A DNA stretch of 49,794 nt from DATKWD01 sp035529695 (GCA_035529695.1 DATKWD010000059.1:1-49794), one strand, 5' to 3'. Positions 41,456 through 49,794 are shown, counted from the first letter of the stretch. Translations and numbers: made by a program. Notes: generated from the letters alone by a model not told the origin.

Positions 41456-42181
41456 ATGACGAGCGTCATCCACCTCCGCAATGCGGTCTCGGTGCTCGGT
41501 CGGTTCCCAGCGCTCGCCGGAATCGACCTGGAGGTCGGGCAGGGCGAGATCGTGCTGCTCGAGGGCCCGAACGGGGCCGGGAAGACCACGCTGCTCCGCA
41601 CGTGCGCCGGGCTCGTCCCGGTCGTGCAGGGCGAGGCGGTCGTCGTCGGGGTCGATCTGGTGACCGATCCACGGGCCGTGCGCCCGCACGTCGGCCTTCT
41701 CGCTCATCAGACCGGCCTGTACGACGACCTGACGGTCACCGACAACGTGCGGTTCTGGAGCCGTGCCGGCGGAGCTCGCGACGTGGATGTCGATGCAGCG
41801 TTGGCCAGCCTCGACCTCGACGGTCGGTTGGCCGATGTCCCAGCCGGTCGTCTCTCGGCCGGGCAGCGCCGGCGCACCGCGCTGGCCGTGCTCGTCGCTC
41901 GGCGACCCGAGGTCTGGTTGCTCGACGAGCCGCACGCCGGACTCGACGCGGCAGGTCGTGACCTCGTCGACGAGCTCGTCAGGGGCGCAGCGCAGGCCGG
42001 GGCCACCGTGTTGATGGCGAGTCACGAGCTGGACCGAGCCCGTACCGTCGCGCTCCGGACCGTCACCATCGCAGGTGGAACGGTCCGCCACGACGAAGTC
42101 CGCAGTCGAGACGGCGACAAGTCAGCTCCGTCGACCGCCGATTCGGCTCCTTCGGACGAGGCGGTGCTCGATGTGGGATGA
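41456..42181 (+). CDS. ccmA: Haem exporter ATP-binding subunit CcmA
   Basis: This 241-residue ABC ATPase has Walker A GPNGAGKT (37-44 region), signature motif LSAGQRRRTALAVL and Walker B VWLLDEPHAGLD. The H-loop is ASHELDRA. CcmA pairs with CcmB and uses ATP to release holo-CcmE for haem delivery. It opens a nine-gene ccm operon. ATG 41456 was chosen over upstream codons because MTSVIHLRNAVSVLG starts the ABC fold directly. It overlaps ccmB by 11 nt. Confidence 0.92.
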   Translation: MTSVIHLRNAVSVLGRFPALAGIDLEVGQGEIVLLEGPNGAGKTTLLRTCAGLVPVVQGEAVVVGVDLVTDPRAVRPHVGLLAHQTGLYDDLTVTDNVRFWSRAGGARDVDVDAALASLDLDGRLADVPAGRLSAGQRRRTALAVLVARRPEVWLLDEPHAGLDAAGRDLVDELVRGAAQAGATVLMASHELDRARTVALRTVTIAGGTVRHDEVRSRDGDKSAPSTADSAPSDEAVLDVG

Positions 42182-42839
42182 GGCAGTCCTCGTCGCAGGC
42201 AAGGACCTGCGGATCGAGTGGCGTTCGAAGGTCGCGCTCGGTCAGCTCGTCCCGTTCTCGTTGCTCGTGCTCGTGCTGTTCGCGTTCGCCCTCGATCCCG
42301 AACGGGGCGTCCTCAGCCGCGTGGCCTCGGGGCTCTACTGGGTCGCAGTGCTGTTCTCGACGACCCTGGCGGTGCAGCGCGCCTTCTCGATCGAGTCGGC
42401 CGACGGGGCTCGCGACGCGCTCCGCCTCTCCGGGCTGCGGCCGGCTTCGGTGTTCGTCGGAAAGGCCGCCGCCATCGGCGCGCAGCTGCTCGTCCTCGAG
42501 TTCGTGCTCGGAATCGGCATCGTCGTGCTCTACTCGCTCGATGTGGCCGGCTGGCCCTTGTTGGCCGCCACGGCCGTTGCCGCGACCCTTTGTCTCGCGA
42601 GCGCCGGTACCCTCTACGGCGCGCTGGCCGCCGGTGTTCGTGCTCGGGAGAGCCTTCTCCCACTGTTGTTTCTTCCGGTGGTGGCGCCCGTGCTGATCGG
42701 AGCAACCGAAGCCTTCGAAGCCGCTCTCGGCGGTGTCGAATCCGAAGGTTGGCCGTGGTGCGGTTTCCTGGTCCTTCTCGGCCTCGTGTACACCCTGCTG
42801 GGAGCGCAATTGTTCGGTTCGATCCTGGAGGAGTCGTGA
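42171..42839 (+). CDS. ccmB: Haem exporter permease subunit CcmB
   Basis: This 222-residue membrane protein has six hydrophobic helices and the CcmB pattern: AVLVAGKDLRIEWRSKVALGQLVPFSLLV, then AVLFSTTLAVQRAFSIESADGARDALRLSGLRP and LLPLLFLPVVAPVLIGATEA. It is the membrane half of the CcmAB transporter. Its start lies inside the end of ccmA and its stop overlaps the GTG of ccmC, so translation is coupled on both sides. Confidence 0.92.
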   Translation: MWDEAVLVAGKDLRIEWRSKVALGQLVPFSLLVLVLFAFALDPERGVLSRVASGLYWVAVLFSTTLAVQRAFSIESADGARDALRLSGLRPASVFVGKAAAIGAQLLVLEFVLGIGIVVLYSLDVAGWPLLAATAVAATLCLASAGTLYGALAAGVRARESLLPLLFLPVVAPVLIGATEAFEAALGGVESEGWPWCGFLVLLGLVYTLLGAQLFGSILEES

Positions 42840-43597
42840 GCATCACGTCACTGGCGGCCGACGACGGCACGTCGTCACGCGGAACCCGTGTGCTCGGCAT
42901 CCTGACCCTCGTCGGCACCGCAGCGGTGGCCTACCTCGGGCTCGTCGCGACCGGCCCCGACGTGATCCAGCGGGACTCGGTCCGTCTCATCTACGTGCAC
43001 GTACCGATGGTGAGCGTGATGTATGTCCCCGTGGCGATCTGCTCGATTGCGTCGTTGCTGTGGCTGCGCAAGCGGAGCGACGGGTGGGATGCCCTCGCGG
43101 TCGCCGCTGCGGAGGTCGCGACGGTCTTCGTCGGGCTCGGCCTCGTGACCGGAGCGATCTGGGGACGGCCGACGTGGGGCGTCTACTGGACCTGGGACGC
43201 GCGGCTGACCTCGACCGCCATGCTGTTCATCCTGCTGCTCGGGTACCTGACGATGCGGCGACTTCCCGACGAGCGATCGGTGCGGACGAAGCGAGCGGCG
43301 GTGGTCGGTCTGCTCCTCATCCCCAACGCCATCATCGTCAAGTTCAGCGTCGATTGGTGGCTGACCCTCCATCAGGACGCGACGATCACGCGCGCGGACG
43401 CCCAGATCGAGGGACTCCAGCAGTTCACCCTGATCCTCTCGGTCGTGGTCGGGTACCTCGGTATGGCGTGGCTGATGGTGCACAGGTTCCGCATCGCATG
43501 GCTCGAATCGCGCATCGAGGATCGTGGTCTCGACCTCGCGATCGCCGAACGCCGTGCCGAGGGCGACACGCTCGTGGCCACCGGAGGCGATCAATGA
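42836..43597 (+). CDS. ccmC: Haem transporter/handling protein CcmC
   Basis: This 253-residue membrane protein carries the haem-handling WWD motif WGRPTWGVYWTWDARLTS (about 109-126). Conserved haem-ligand histidines lie in the first and third external loops (H55 in YVHVP and one in TLHQDA). CcmC attaches haem to CcmE. The start is GTG 42836, behind GGAGGAG and overlapping the ccmB stop by 4 nt. Confidence 0.93.
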   Translation: MSITSLAADDGTSSRGTRVLGILTLVGTAAVAYLGLVATGPDVIQRDSVRLIYVHVPMVSVMYVPVAICSIASLLWLRKRSDGWDALAVAAAEVATVFVGLGLVTGAIWGRPTWGVYWTWDARLTSTAMLFILLLGYLTMRRLPDERSVRTKRAAVVGLLLIPNAIIVKFSVDWWLTLHQDATITRADAQIEGLQQFTLILSVVVGYLGMAWLMVHRFRIAWLESRIEDRGLDLAIAERRAEGDTLVATGGDQ

Positions 43598-43728
43598 CCC
43601 ACGTCGGCTATGTCGCGGTCGGCTGGCTCGCGACCCTCGGAACCCTGGGTTCGTACGCCATGATCTCGATCAGGCGCGGCAAGACGCTGAGCCGGCAGGT
43701 CCCGCCAGAGGAGCGACGATGGAGCTGA
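43594..43728 (+). CDS. ccmD: Small haem-complex protein CcmD
   Basis: This 44-residue protein is short enough to be missed by gene callers. It has one membrane helix (VGYVAVGWLATLGTLGSYAM) followed by a basic cytoplasmic tail (ISIRRGKTLSRQVPPEERR), the standard CcmD layout. CcmD stabilises the CcmC-CcmE complex. Its ATG overlaps the ccmC stop by 4 nt and its stop overlaps the ccmE start by 10 nt, so position alone strongly supports it. Confidence 0.85.
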   Translation: MTHVGYVAVGWLATLGTLGSYAMISIRRGKTLSRQVPPEERRWS

Positions 43729-44210
43729 CCCCCCGACCGGTGCCCACGGCTTCGGCTCCTGGTCGACGCCGCAAGGGCACGTTGGTCTACGTGGCGGTCG
43801 GCTTGGTCGTTGTCGCGCTCGGCTTCGTCGTCTACCAGGGACTGTCGAACGCGACGGTGTTCTTCTACAACGCCGACGAGGCGGTGGCGCAGCGGGCCGA
43901 GACCGGCGATCGGCGATTCCGACTCCAGGGCGAGGTCGTCGACGGATCGATCGTGAGCGAGGGCGAGCGGGTGAACTTCGTGGTCGCCTACAACGGGGTC
44001 GAGGTACCGGTCGAGCACTTCGGCGACCCACCCGAACTGTTTCAGGACGGCATCCCGGTCGTGCTCGAGGGTCACTGGAGCTCGGTCGAGGTCGACACCT
44101 TCGCATCCGATCGGATCCTCGTGAAGCACAGCTCCGAGTACGTCGAGGACAACCCGGTTCGCGTCGAGGACTACGACGAGGCACCTGCGGGGTCATCAGA
44201 GGTTCCATGA
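43719..44210 (+). CDS. ccmE: Haem chaperone CcmE
   Basis: This 163-residue protein has an N-terminal membrane anchor (LVYVAVGLVVVALGFVVYQGL) and an OB-fold outer domain. The haem-attachment motif is H137-SSE-Y141 in ILVKHSSEYVEDNP, i.e. the canonical HxxxY type rather than the CxxxY variant of some archaea and sulfate reducers. CcmE binds haem covalently and passes it to CcmF. The sequence FRLQGEVVDGSIV matches the family core. It starts at ATG 43719. Confidence 0.94.
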   Translation: MELTPRPVPTASAPGRRRKGTLVYVAVGLVVVALGFVVYQGLSNATVFFYNADEAVAQRAETGDRRFRLQGEVVDGSIVSEGERVNFVVAYNGVEVPVEHFGDPPELFQDGIPVVLEGHWSSVEVDTFASDRILVKHSSEYVEDNPVRVEDYDEAPAGSSEVP

Positions 44211-46243
44211 ATGCTGCCCTCGGAACCGGCGGGGTCGTGCTCGGCTTCGCCGGCTCGGTGCTCGGAGTGGTCACGCTGGCCATCGGGCTGCGCAATCACC
44301 GCCCTCAGCTCCTTCGCGTGGGTCGGTCCTATGCGTGGCTCGTCCTCGTCGGAGCGCTGATCGCGTTCGTGGCGATGGAGCGGGCGCTCATCACCCGCGA
44401 TTTCAGCCTCGCCTACGTCGCCAACAACGGCAGCACCCGCACTCCGGCGCTCTACAACTTCGCGACGTTGTGGGCCGCCCTCGAGGGGTCGATCCTGCTG
44501 TGGGCGCTGGTGCTGTCGGGCTACCTGGCGGTCATCGCGCACAAGTTCCGTGACCGCCTCACCGACCCGCTGGTCGGCTGGGCGCTGCTCACGATGCTGG
44601 TGGTGAGCGGGTTCTTCTTCATGCTCATGCTCGGGCCGGCCAACCCGTTCGAGACCGTCAGTCCGGTGCCGATCGACGGGCCCGGACCGAACCCGCTGCT
44701 CCAGAACCACCCGCTCATGGCGTTCCATCCGCCGATGCTCTACCTGGGGTACGTCGGGTTCACCGTCCCCTTCGCATTCGCGATTGCCGCGCTGGCGACG
44801 GGCCGGGTCGGCGAGGGATGGCTGATCGAGACGCGCCGTTGGACGCTGTTCGCGTGGGGGTTCCTGACCGCGGGGATCATCCTCGGTGCATGGTGGAGCT
44901 ACGAGGTGCTGGGGTGGGGTGGCTACTGGGCATGGGATCCGGTCGAGAACGCCAGCCTCCTTCCGTGGCTCACCGGCACGGCCTATCTGCACTCGGTGAT
45001 GGTCCAGGAACGGCGGGGCATGCTGCGCGTCTGGAACCTCTCGTTGCTGTGCGCGACGTTCGCGCTCACGATCCTGGGCACGTTCCTGACCCGATCAGGC
45101 GTCCTCGACTCGGTCCATGCGTTCAGCGAGTCGCCCATCGGCGCCTGGCTGCTGAGCTTCTTCGCACTCATCGTCATCGTCACCGTCGGCCTCATCGGCT
45201 GGCGGGGCGATCGGCTCCGGTCGCCGGGCACCATCGACTCGCCGATGTCACGCGAAGCGTCGTTCCTGGCGAACAACATCCTGTTCGCCGCGTTCGCGTT
45301 CGTGATCCTGCTCGGCACGGTCTTTCCGTTGATCATCGAGGCGCTCAACGGCGAACGGATCTCGGTCGGGGTGCCCTACTTCAACCGGATGACGATGCCG
45401 ATCGGACTGATGATCCTGTTCCTCATGGCCATCGCTCCGGTGCTGCCGTGGCGCAAGGCGAGTGGCGAATTGCTCCGAACCCGACTGTTCTGGCCGGCAT
45501 GGAGCGGGATCGCGGTGGTCGTCTTCTCGGTGGGCATGGGTCAACGGGGACTGGCGCCGCTGCTGGCGTTCGGCCTGGGCGGATTCGCCGCGGGCGCGGC
45601 GATCCGACAGATCACCCTCGCCACCCGCCGCCAGGGCTGGCGCGGCTTCGTCGGCCGCACCAACGGGGGCATGATCGTCCATCTCGGCGTGGTGATGATC
45701 GCCGTCGCATTCGCAGCCAGCCAGTCCTACGCCAAGGACGCCGAGTTCACCCTTCTCGAGGGCGAGAGTGGTGTCGTCGGAGGGCACGAGGTGACCTACC
45801 TCGGACTGACGTCGGAGGATCTCCCCGAGAAGACGATCATCCGGGCTGAGGTGCAGATCGACGGGGGACAGATCTATGAGCCGTCGCTCAGCCAGTTCGT
45901 GTTCGGAAGTCAGGCCATCGGTGCGCCCTCGGTCCGGACCGGCCCGCTCGAGGACGTCTACCTCGCCCTCCTCACGGTGCCCGACGAGCCGGGTGACCCG
46001 ATCGTGCTGCGTGTCATCATCCAACCGCTGGTGATCTGGTTGTGGATCGGTGGCGGCGTGATGGCCTTCGGAACGATCCTCGCCGGGTTCCCGGGCAAGC
46101 GTCGCCGGCCCACCGATCCGGTGTCGCTGCACCGAGCGCCCGACGACACCCACACGTCCTCCAGCTCCGGCGCCGCGCGTGTCGGGACATCGGACGAATC
46201 ACCTGACCGCGATCCCGACGCCGTGACCGCCGGAGCATCGTGA
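44207..46243 (+). CDS. ccmF: Cytochrome c haem ligase core subunit CcmF
   Basis: This 678-residue protein has about fifteen membrane helices. It carries the WWD haem motif GWGGYWAWDPVENASLLPW (about 236-254) and the conserved PLLQNHPLMAFHPPMLYLGYVG segment with haem-ligand histidines. CcmF receives haem from CcmE and, with CcmH and CcmI, attaches it to apocytochrome c. Length is normal. The C-terminal tail is Ser/Asp-rich and extends past the last helix. It overlaps both neighbours by 4 nt. Confidence 0.95.
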   Translation: MNAALGTGGVVLGFAGSVLGVVTLAIGLRNHRPQLLRVGRSYAWLVLVGALIAFVAMERALITRDFSLAYVANNGSTRTPALYNFATLWAALEGSILLWALVLSGYLAVIAHKFRDRLTDPLVGWALLTMLVVSGFFFMLMLGPANPFETVSPVPIDGPGPNPLLQNHPLMAFHPPMLYLGYVGFTVPFAFAIAALATGRVGEGWLIETRRWTLFAWGFLTAGIILGAWWSYEVLGWGGYWAWDPVENASLLPWLTGTAYLHSVMVQERRGMLRVWNLSLLCATFALTILGTFLTRSGVLDSVHAFSESPIGAWLLSFFALIVIVTVGLIGWRGDRLRSPGTIDSPMSREASFLANNILFAAFAFVILLGTVFPLIIEALNGERISVGVPYFNRMTMPIGLMILFLMAIAPVLPWRKASGELLRTRLFWPAWSGIAVVVFSVGMGQRGLAPLLAFGLGGFAAGAAIRQITLATRRQGWRGFVGRTNGGMIVHLGVVMIAVAFAASQSYAKDAEFTLLEGESGVVGGHEVTYLGLTSEDLPEKTIIRAEVQIDGGQIYEPSLSQFVFGSQAIGAPSVRTGPLEDVYLALLTVPDEPGDPIVLRVIIQPLVIWLWIGGGVMAFGTILAGFPGKRRRPTDPVSLHRAPDDTHTSSSSGAARVGTSDESPDRDPDAVTAGAS

Positions 46244-46809
46244 CCGACGACGAGTTCGACGAAGCGCCCCGCTCGACCAGACGAACGGCGTTGTTCGTCG
46301 CCGCCCCGGTGCTGGTCGTCATGCTCGCGTTCGTGTGGATCCTCGCGTCCTCCGAGCCGGCCACCGATCGCCAGGTGTCGTCGCCGCTGCTCGACGAGGT
46401 CGCCCCCGAGCTGAAGGGTTCGACGATCACCGGAACCGGGTTCGACCTCGACAACCGTCGTGGCCAGTTCGTGGTCGTGAACTTCTTCGCCACGTGGTGC
46501 ACGCCGTGTCTCCGCGAGCACCCCGAGCTGGTGCGCTTCTCCGAGCGCCACGCCGCCGCAGGCGATGCATCGGTGGTCTCGATCGTCTACGACGACCAGG
46601 CGAGCGATGCCCGGCAGTTCTTCGCCGAGCAGGGCGGCGACTGGCCCGTCGTGCTCGACCCCGACGGGAGGGTGGCACTCGAGTACGGGGTGGCCGGCAT
46701 CCCCGAGTCGTTCATCGTCGCTCCCGACGGCACGGTCGTGGCCAAGGTGATCGGTGGCGTGACGGCCAACGGCCTCGACCAGTTGATGCGCGAGGTCTCG
46801 GCCGGGTGA
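46240..46809 (+). CDS. ccmG: Thiol-disulfide oxidoreductase CcmG (DsbE-like)
   Basis: This 189-residue protein has a membrane anchor (ALFVAAPVLVVMLAFVWIL) and a thioredoxin fold with the active site WCTPC (C87, C90) and the cis-proline loop GIPESFIV. It keeps apocytochrome CxxCH thiols reduced for haem ligation. It begins with GTG 46240, which overlaps the ccmF stop by 4 nt. Confidence 0.93.
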   Translation: MTDDEFDEAPRSTRRTALFVAAPVLVVMLAFVWILASSEPATDRQVSSPLLDEVAPELKGSTITGTGFDLDNRRGQFVVVNFFATWCTPCLREHPELVRFSERHAAAGDASVVSIVYDDQASDARQFFAEQGGDWPVVLDPDGRVALEYGVAGIPESFIVAPDGTVVAKVIGGVTANGLDQLMREVSAG

Positions 46810-47309
46810 AGCAGATCGCCGCATCGAAGCTGACCTGGGTGTTCATGGCGGGCATCTTGGTCGTCGTGTTGTTCATCGGCGCGGTGGGCGACTCGGGCCC
46901 GAGGTCGAATGCCGAGCGAGGGCGCGATCTCGCCGCGACCATCAAGTGCCCGACCTGTCGGAGTCAGTCGGCAGCCGATTCCGACGCGGCGGCGGCTCGG
47001 GCGATCCGCACCGAGATCGCCCGCCGGATCGATGGGGGCGAGTCGAACGAGGAGATCCGTGCGTACTTCGCCGATCGCTACGGCGAGGAGGTGCTGCTCA
47101 CCCCCTCCGGATCGGGCCTGACCGGGCTGGTGTGGGGGCTCCCGGTGGCGGCCCTCGTCGCCTCGATGATCGGCCTCGGCCTGGTCCTGCGTCGGTGGCA
47201 GTCACGCGCGCCCCTCGAGGCCACCGCCGCCGACCGGACCCTGGTCGACGCCTATGTTGCCGATCACTCGCCCGCGGGGCGCGATGATCCCGACGGTGGC
47301 GGACCGTGA
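46806..47309 (+). CDS. ccmH: Apocytochrome reductase/chaperone CcmH
   Basis: This 167-residue protein has an N-terminal membrane helix and the redox motif KCPTCRSQS (C48, C51; canonical LRCxxCQxQS). The family helical bundle follows (IRTEIARRIDGGESNEEIRAYFADRYGEEVLL), then a second membrane helix (LVWGLPVAALVASMIGLGLVL). It resolves disulfides between apocytochrome and CcmG. It starts at GTG 46806, overlapping ccmG by 4 nt. The Lys before the CxxC and the C-terminal tail beyond the last helix differ from proteobacterial versions. Confidence 0.9.
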   Translation: MKQIAASKLTWVFMAGILVVVLFIGAVGDSGPRSNAERGRDLAATIKCPTCRSQSAADSDAAAARAIRTEIARRIDGGESNEEIRAYFADRYGEEVLLTPSGSGLTGLVWGLPVAALVASMIGLGLVLRRWQSRAPLEATAADRTLVDAYVADHSPAGRDDPDGGGP

Positions 47310-48055
47310 GCTCTCGTCCTCGGGCACGTGCCCTCGACCCCGATGCACTGGCGGCGCTCGAGGAGCAGCGCGACTTCCTGCTCCGATCGCTCGACGACCT
47401 CGAGCGCGAACACGACGCAGGAGATGTCGACGAGATCGACTACCTCGCACTCAAGGACGACTACACCGCCCGGGCCGCGTCGACCATCAGGGCGGTCGAG
47501 GACGGCAAGGCCAGCTTCGCCTCGGCCCGTTCGAGACGCCATCCGGCCAGAACGCTCGCCGTCGCATCGGTTGTCGTGCTGGTTGCTGTGCTCACCGGGG
47601 TGGTCATGGCCCAGGCGTCCGGACGTCGAAGCGGCAGCGATTCGCTGACCGGTGACATCGATGCGTCGGTCAGGTCGCAGGTGCGAGACTGCATCGCCGA
47701 GGAGACCACCGCCGAGGATCCGATCGCCGTGCTCGAGTGCTACGACGAGGTCCTCCAGCTCGACCCCGACAACGTGCAGGCGCTCACCTACCGGGGCTGG
47801 TTCCTCGCCAGGACCGCGTTCCAAGCCGGCGACCAGGGCGCGGAGCTCCTCGACTCGGCCGCAGCGTTGCTCGACGAGGCCATCGACACCGATCCTGGCT
47901 TCGCCGACGCCCATGTGTTCCGTGCCGTCATCCACGACCGGCGTGGCGAGACCGACGAAGCGCTGGCGCAGCTCGACGCGTTCGATGCACTCGATGCCCC
48001 CGCCGAAGCCCAGCAGTTGGCGGACTCGCTGCGGCAGCGCCTCGAGGGCGGCTGA
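47306..48055 (+). CDS. ccmI: CcmI-like TPR protein
   Basis: This 249-residue protein has a cytoplasmic helical segment (residues 15-65; EEQRDFLLRSLDDLEREHDAG) that resembles the loop between the two helices of CcmI. One membrane helix follows (TLAVASVVVLVAVLTGVVMA), then an outer TPR domain with repeats around ECYDEVLQLDPDNVQALTYR. Classical CcmI has another membrane helix at the N-terminus, which is absent here; CcmH carries a C-terminal helix that may compensate. Two cysteines (RDC and LEC) flank the first TPR. It ends the ccm operon, overlapping ccmH by 4 nt. Confidence 0.8.
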   Translation: MSSRPRARALDPDALAALEEQRDFLLRSLDDLEREHDAGDVDEIDYLALKDDYTARAASTIRAVEDGKASFASARSRRHPARTLAVASVVVLVAVLTGVVMAQASGRRSGSDSLTGDIDASVRSQVRDCIAEETTAEDPIAVLECYDEVLQLDPDNVQALTYRGWFLARTAFQAGDQGAELLDSAAALLDEAIDTDPGFADAHVFRAVIHDRRGETDEALAQLDAFDALDAPAEAQQLADSLRQRLEGG

Positions 48056-48060
48056 TCGGT

Positions 48061-48519
48061 TCAGGCGACCGGGGGCACGTAGCGCGCCTCGGTGAACTTG
48101 TCGCCGTCCCGGCTGATCACCCAGGCCGAACCCTTCGCCCACCGGAAGTCATCGACGAGGTTCATGCCCCGGCTGATCAGTCCGCGGAGCATTTCGGGGA
48201 TCACGTCGCCGTGGCTCGACAAGACCGCGGTCTCGTCGACCGACTCGACGAAGGAGATGGCGTCGGTCACCCTCGAACCCTCGAACAGCGCGTCGGAGAC
48301 CTCGATCTCGAGTCCCAGCGCGTCGGCGAGGGGTTCGACGGTCTGGATGCAGCGAACCGCAGGACTCGAGAAGATCCGAGTGACGGGCTCGGCCGAGAAT
48401 GCCGTTCGGATCCCCGATGCCTGCTGGAGACCGCGGGGTGAGAGCGGTCGGGTGCAATCGTCGCCCGTCCACGCCTTCCGCGACCCGGCGTCGGCATGAC
48501 GTACGAGGAACAGATCCAC
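48061..48519 (-). CDS. SixA-like phosphohistidine phosphatase
   Basis: This 152-residue histidine phosphatase has the RHG-type motif LVRHADAG with nucleophile H8, IFSSPAVRCIQTVEPLA (second Arg) and the second catalytic His in VLSSHGDVIPEML. SixA proteins remove phosphate from phosphohistidine in signalling or sugar-transport proteins; small relatives may act on other phosphoesters. It starts at GTG 48519. It lies only 5 nt from the convergent ccmI stop and 40 nt downstream of the cysteine desulfurase gene. Confidence 0.88.
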   Translation of the reverse strand: MDLFLVRHADAGSRKAWTGDDCTRPLSPRGLQQASGIRTAFSAEPVTRIFSSPAVRCIQTVEPLADALGLEIEVSDALFEGSRVTDAISFVESVDETAVLSSHGDVIPEMLRGLISRGMNLVDDFRWAKGSAWVISRDGDKFTEARYVPPVA

Positions 48520-48559
48520 CGCGCGAGAAGCTAGCCGACGCGACTGAACCTGCTGCGAG

Positions 48560-49669
48560 TCAGATGGGGCGGAGGGCGCGTAGTTCTTCGAGGACGCGGG
48601 GGAGGGCGGGTTCGAGCGCGTCGATGTCGGCATCGGTGGTCGACCAGCCGGTGCTGATGCGCAGCGAGTGGTGCGCGTCCACGCCCATGGCTTCGAGCAC
48701 GGGTGACGGTTCGAGCGACTCCGACGAGCACGCACTGCCGGAATGGGCGGCGATGCCGGCTCGGTCGAGCCCGAGGAGCACGGCCTGCGGTTCGACGTCG
48801 CCGATCGTCGCTGCGGCGATGTGGGGGAGTCGGTGGTCCGGGTCGCCCACCGGTGTCACGCCGTCGGTGGCGATGAAGAGCTGGTCGACCCGCCGCCGCA
48901 GCCGCGCCTGTTCGGCGGCCTCGGCGGCGATGTCGACCGACGCAACGGTTGCCCCGAACGCGGTCGCCGCAGCGACGTCTTCCAGCCCCGCCCGACGGGC
49001 TCGCTCCTGATCGCCACCCAGGAGCAGCGGATCGATGCGGAGCCCTCGACGCACGAGGAGTGCACCGATTCCGACCGGGCCGCCGATCTTGTGGCTGCTG
49101 ATCGACATCAGGTCGGCGCCCAACCCGGCGAAATCGAGGTCTTGTCGACCGGCGGCCTGCGCAGCATCGACGTGCACGAGCGTGTCGGTGCCGGCGCACA
49201 CCTCGACGACCTCGTGCACGGGTTGAACCACACCCGTCTCGTGGTTGCCCCACTGCACGTGTACGACGGACACGTCGGGCCCGAGCGCCGCCGCGATCGC
49301 GTCCGGATCGACGCGCCCGAGTCGGTCGACCGGTACCGCCGTGACCTCACCGGCTCGTTCAGCCGCGAGGCGCACCGCCGAGTGCTCGGTGGCGACCACG
49401 ATCTGGCGGGAGCCCCGCGACCCGACACCGGCGCAGACCGTCGCGATCGCCTCGGTGGCTCCCGAGCAGAAGGACACCTCGCGAGGCCGGGCGCCGAGCG
49501 CCGCTGCAACCTGCTCGCGAGCGTGCTCGAGCAACGCCCGGGCGGTCAGTGCCTCCTCGTGGATACGGCCAGGGTCGCCCAAGGCCCGATCCAACGTCTC
49601 GATCAGCGCCCGTCGGGCGGCCGGGCGGAGCGGACTGGTCGACGCGTGGTCGAGATAGTGGCGGGCCAC
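48560..49669 (-). CDS. Cysteine desulfurase (NifS/IscS-like, class V aminotransferase)
   Basis: This 369-residue PLP enzyme has the Schiff-base lysine K194 in SSHKIGGPVG, the ring-stacking TEHSAV and the HVDAAQAAG segment. The active-site C314 lies in SGSACSS, where persulfide forms. The ISTGW segment near the end is conserved. It removes sulfur from cysteine for Fe-S clusters or tRNA thiolation. GTG 49669 opens the conserved YLDHASTSPLRP start. The frame extends 31 codons upstream without similarity. Confidence 0.92.
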   Translation of the reverse strand: MARHYLDHASTSPLRPAARRALIETLDRALGDPGRIHEEALTARALLEHAREQVAAALGARPREVSFCSGATEAIATVCAGVGSRGSRQIVVATEHSAVRLAAERAGEVTAVPVDRLGRVDPDAIAAALGPDVSVVHVQWGNHETGVVQPVHEVVEVCAGTDTLVHVDAAQAAGRQDLDFAGLGADLMSISSHKIGGPVGIGALLVRRGLRIDPLLLGGDQERARRAGLEDVAAATAFGATVASVDIAAEAAEQARLRRRVDQLFIATDGVTPVGDPDHRLPHIAAATIGDVEPQAVLLGLDRAGIAAHSGSACSSESLEPSPVLEAMGVDAHHSLRISTGWSTTDADIDALEPALPRVLEELRALRPI

Positions 49670-49794
49670 GTCGACGACCCTAGGAGACGTCGACGACTGC
49701 GTCCGCGACCCGCGACTTCTTCGCCGGCCACCCCGAAACCGTGGTGACGGGACCGAAGGCATGGGTTGCGCGCTGTCTCAGACCGTTGCCTGGA
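49670..49794. other. Right window edge, no gene recognised
   Basis: These 125 nt upstream of the cysteine desulfurase contain no gene I can support; they hold its leader or the end of a gene that lies outside the window. Confidence 0.4.

Overview
The window looks like chromosomal DNA of a high-GC, Gram-positive-type actinobacterium. GTG starts and GC-ending codons are frequent. It holds a class E-type sortase, a SARP regulator, a DUF2510 membrane protein, a DUF6325 protein, an MSMEG_4141-type F420-dependent monooxygenase and many CoA-dependent catabolic enzymes. A complete System I cytochrome c maturation (Ccm) operon is unusual for actinobacteria and makes me favour the class Acidimicrobiia (Ilumatobacter relatives). 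That placement is inference from gene content only. I found no tRNA, rRNA or CRISPR array.

Layout. 1-8.3 kb is an accessory, mobile-flavoured stretch. It holds an IS110-family transposase with structured noncoding flanks, a PadR/HAAS pair with a possibly leaderless promoter, a 969-residue SARP-NB-ARC regulator, a membrane-anchored acidic protein, a GNAT acetyltransferase and a methyltransferase. An 89-bp hairpin-forming sequence is present twice (2594 and 7153, direct orientation), and a second IS110-like right end lies at about 6489-6530. 8.4-15.3 kb holds a DUF6325 protein with a tiny basic partner, a DszB-like sulfinate desulfinase paired with a rhodanese, a short DUF1622 protein, divergent TMEM175-type and ClC-type channels, and a SulP anion transporter. 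15.5-26.4 kb holds TetR and MarR regulators (the latter with a perfect palindromic operator ahead of marR-MFS), an SGNH hydrolase, a TauD-like dioxygenase, glycosyltransferases, a thiolase and an F420-type monooxygenase. 26.4-40.4 kb is dominated by lipid and CoA metabolism (two acyl-CoA ligases, an enoyl-CoA hydratase, an alcohol dehydrogenase). It also contains a large membrane spermidine-synthase-like protein, a divergent GT4/GH63-like sugar gene pair and the DUF2510 protein. 40.4-48.1 kb holds a sortase on the minus strand and the divergent operon ccmABCDEFGHI, in which all eight gene junctions overlap. The window ends with a SixA-like phosphatase and a cysteine desulfurase, both on the minus strand.

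How the genes work together. The clearest unit is the Ccm operon: CcmAB energises, CcmCDE loads haem, CcmG and CcmH handle apocytochrome thiols, and CcmF and CcmI ligate. A second theme is sulfur: desulfinase-like enzyme, rhodanese, SulP transporter, TauD-type dioxygenase and cysteine desulfurase. Only the desulfinase-rhodanese pair is close enough to be called a likely operon. Many genes sit in tight divergent or convergent pairs, so much of the regulation must lie in short shared intergenic regions.
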